NCBI GenBank assembly: GCA_963972105.1
Contig: CAXAVH010000037.1
Coordinates: 1 to 23,361, forward strand
Length of the DNA: 23,361 nucleotides
DNA from: NZQO01 sp002693605
GTDB lineage: Bacteria > Bacteroidota > Bacteroidia > Flavobacteriales > Flavobacteriaceae
Direction of reading: 5' to 3'
Below are positions 22,200 to 23,361 of this stretch, piece after piece. The notes beneath the pieces are model-generated. The model was not told the origin of the DNA. It searched no databases and saw nothing but the letters and a program-made list of their open reading frames with translations. The position numbers and the translations under genes are program-made. Position 1 is the first letter of the stretch, and the number at the start of each line of letters is the position of its first letter.

Positions 22200-22745
22200 T
22201 TGTCACATTCGTTACTTGTTGAGCAATGCCGACAGCACAACCGAAAAGCGCAAATGGCGCTCTATAAACAGTATTGCGACGGAATGTTCAAAGTTGCCAG
22301 CAGGTATTTGAGGGACACTGCCGAGGCAGAAGATGCGCTTCAGGAGGCCTTCATCAAGGCCTTTAAAAAGCTAGACCAGTTCAAGGGGGACGTCACCTTT
22401 GGCGCCTGGCTAAAGCGTATCGTTATAAACACCTGCCTGGATTGCATCAAGGCGAAAAAGGCCATCGTTGAGCCATTAGATGACGAGCTCCTGCACGTTC
22501 CGGACGAAGATTCGGACTGGAGTGTTCCAGATGAGACCACGATGGACGAGGTGCTGGCCGCCATAGGGCAGCTGCCGCACAACTTTCGCTGCGTGGTCCA
22601 GCTCTACTTGTTGGAGGGGTACGACCACCGGGAGATTGCCAGTATCCTGGATATTTCGGAAAGTGCGTCGCGCACCAATCTATATCGCGGAAAATTACAG
22701 TTACAGAACACATTAAAACATTTACAATATGGCACGGGATATTAA
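22200..22745 (+). CDS. RNA polymerase sigma-70 family ECF sigma factor, TTG start
   Basis: The 181-residue protein has sigma region 2 (about 18-84: LYKQYCDGMFKVASRYLRD, AEDALQEAFIKAFKKLDQF, FGAWLKRIVINTCLDCIK) and region 4 (about 118-172: QLPHNFRCVVQLYLLEGYDHREIASILDISESASRTNLYRGK), joined by an acidic linker (LDDELLHVPDEDSDW). No region 1 or 3, so it is an ECF-type sigma. It begins with TTG; the only nearby in-frame ATG is at residue 19, inside region 2, so TTG 22200 gives a complete domain. The next gene, a single-pass membrane protein, overlaps by 17 bases, which suggests a sigma/anti-sigma pair, and a third exported-protein gene overlaps that one. The target signal and promoters are not known. 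Confidence 0.9.
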   Translation: MSHSLLVEQCRQHNRKAQMALYKQYCDGMFKVASRYLRDTAEAEDALQEAFIKAFKKLDQFKGDVTFGAWLKRIVINTCLDCIKAKKAIVEPLDDELLHVPDEDSDWSVPDETTMDEVLAAIGQLPHNFRCVVQLYLLEGYDHREIASILDISESASRTNLYRGKLQLQNTLKHLQYGTGY

Positions 22746-23343
22746 GAAGATGATAGCAGAACACGGGCAAGGGGGCCCCTCCCTGCCCGATGGGCACGAG
22801 GCCCGGTTCGAGGCAAGGCTTTCCGCGGCATTTCCCACGGAAGGGAAAAATGCGGAAAAAAGCGGGCTGTTTCTATGGATGAAGGTAGCTGCCATTGGCA
22901 TTGTGTTCGTGGCGGTGGGTGCCTTCGGCTACTATACGCTCCTGGCGCCCGCAATTCCCACGGAAAATAGCGTGGTTACGATGCCCGAACCTGCAGCGGA
23001 TCCTATTACACCGGGCGATGGGGTCAGTATGTCATTGGCAGATATCTCGCCCGATTTGAAAAAAATCGAGGAGTTCTACCTTACCGGGATAAACGTGCAA
23101 TTGGCATCGCTCAAGGTAACCAAGGACAATAAGGATCTAATTGATGGGTATATGAACCGGTTGGCCGAACTGGATACAGAATATAAGCAACTCACCTCAG
23201 AAATGGGTGAATTAGGCCCATCAGAAGCCACGATTTCGGCCATGATCGATAATTTGAAATTACGTTTGGAATTGCTGTTCAAACTTAAAAACAAATTAAA
23301 GGAACTTAAAAATCAAGATTATGAAAACGTTACTACACTTTAA
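22729..23343 (+). CDS. putative membrane-bound regulator (anti-sigma-like) with C-terminal coiled coil
   Basis: The 204-residue protein has a short cytosolic N-terminus with LPDGHEARFEARL (19-31), a motif seen in many flavobacterial proteins that follow ECF sigma genes, one membrane helix (about 47-72: LFLWMKVAAIGIVFVAVGAFGYY), a Pro-rich linker and a long helical or coiled-coil region (about 108-195: LDTEYKQLTSEMGEL, MIDNLKLRLELLFKLKNKL). No zinc-binding anti-sigma HxxxCxxC motif is present, so if it restrains the sigma factor it uses a different contact. It overlaps the sigma gene by 17 bases and its last 23 bases overlap the start of the next gene. An anti-sigma role is inferred from order and topology, not from a recognised domain. 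Confidence 0.72.
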   Translation: MARDIKKMIAEHGQGGPSLPDGHEARFEARLSAAFPTEGKNAEKSGLFLWMKVAAIGIVFVAVGAFGYYTLLAPAIPTENSVVTMPEPAADPITPGDGVSMSLADISPDLKKIEEFYLTGINVQLASLKVTKDNKDLIDGYMNRLAELDTEYKQLTSEMGELGPSEATISAMIDNLKLRLELLFKLKNKLKELKNQDYENVTTL

Positions 23344-23361
23344 AATTGCGGCCCTGGCCCT
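23321..23361 (+). CDS. start of an exported protein, truncated at the window end
   Basis: An ATG at 23321 opens a frame different from that of the upstream gene: MKTLLHFKIAALA and continuing past the edge. The basic Lys, hydrophobic residues and Ala pattern is that of a signal peptide. It overlaps the putative membrane regulator by 23 bases, so it is probably the third gene of the sigma operon. The product cannot be identified from 13 full codons. Confidence 0.6.
   Translation, partial: MKTLLHFKIAALA

Overview
The window reads as ordinary chromosomal DNA of a member of the Flavobacteriaceae (Bacteroidota). The support is the protein repertoire (flavobacterial-type DnaJ with a reduced zinc finger, a DUF6268-type outer-membrane protein, AMP-type PPK2, a MnmD methyltransferase), the near absence of Shine-Dalgarno sequences, and upstream sites matching the Bacteroidota sigma factor consensus (TTTG near -33, TAnnTTTG near -7). 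No rRNA, tRNA, CRISPR, insertion sequence or phage gene was seen. No gene-free stretch exceeds about 250 bases.

Layout. 1-2.5 kb: the 3' part of mnmD, a TIGR01777-type epimerase, and a convergent YceI-like lipoprotein separated from it by a strong bidirectional terminator. 2.5-4.4 kb: grpE-dnaJ, with a clear promoter and tandem terminators. 4.5-9.8 kb: five tightly packed genes encoding an ABC ATPase, its permease, an MscS channel, a predicted outer-membrane protein and an NtrC-type response regulator with no DNA-binding domain. 9.95-12.3 kb: a PPK2 polyphosphate kinase and a secreted M28 zinc peptidase. 12.3-13.6 kb (minus strand): DUF1801 and DUF1853 genes. 13.6-15.8 kb: MATE exporter, a 76-residue acidic protein of unknown function and a PAP2 phosphatase. 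15.8-18.75 kb (minus strand): a three-gene overlapping operon for a polyprenyl-phosphate glycosyltransferase (GT2), a duplicated LAB_N membrane protein and an ArnT-like GT39/GT83 transferase. 18.9-19.85 kb: a divergent nucleotide-sugar epimerase. 19.8-22.05 kb: MeaB GTPase, Ohr/OsmC peroxidase and a ferritin-like four-helix hypothetical. 22.2 kb to the end: an ECF sigma factor, a putative membrane-bound regulator and the start of an exported protein, with overlapping reading frames.

The most interesting part is 15.2-19.85 kb. Epimerase, GT2, LAB_N duplication, ArnT-like transferase and PAP2 phosphatase together look like a pathway that makes a sugar nucleotide, loads the sugar on undecaprenyl phosphate, moves it across the inner membrane and transfers it to an envelope acceptor such as lipid A. 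The middle protein has two ungapped copies of a three-helix unit joined by an extra hydrophobic segment, which is the 3-1-3 arrangement of SWEET sugar transporters. This makes it a candidate flippase in the place where Enterobacteria use ArnE/ArnF. The role is inferred from architecture and gene order, not shown by sequence alone.

Several starts are adjusted here because a promoter element lies inside the longest reading frame (grpE, MATE, more tentatively PPK2). Four genes appear to use GTG or TTG starts.
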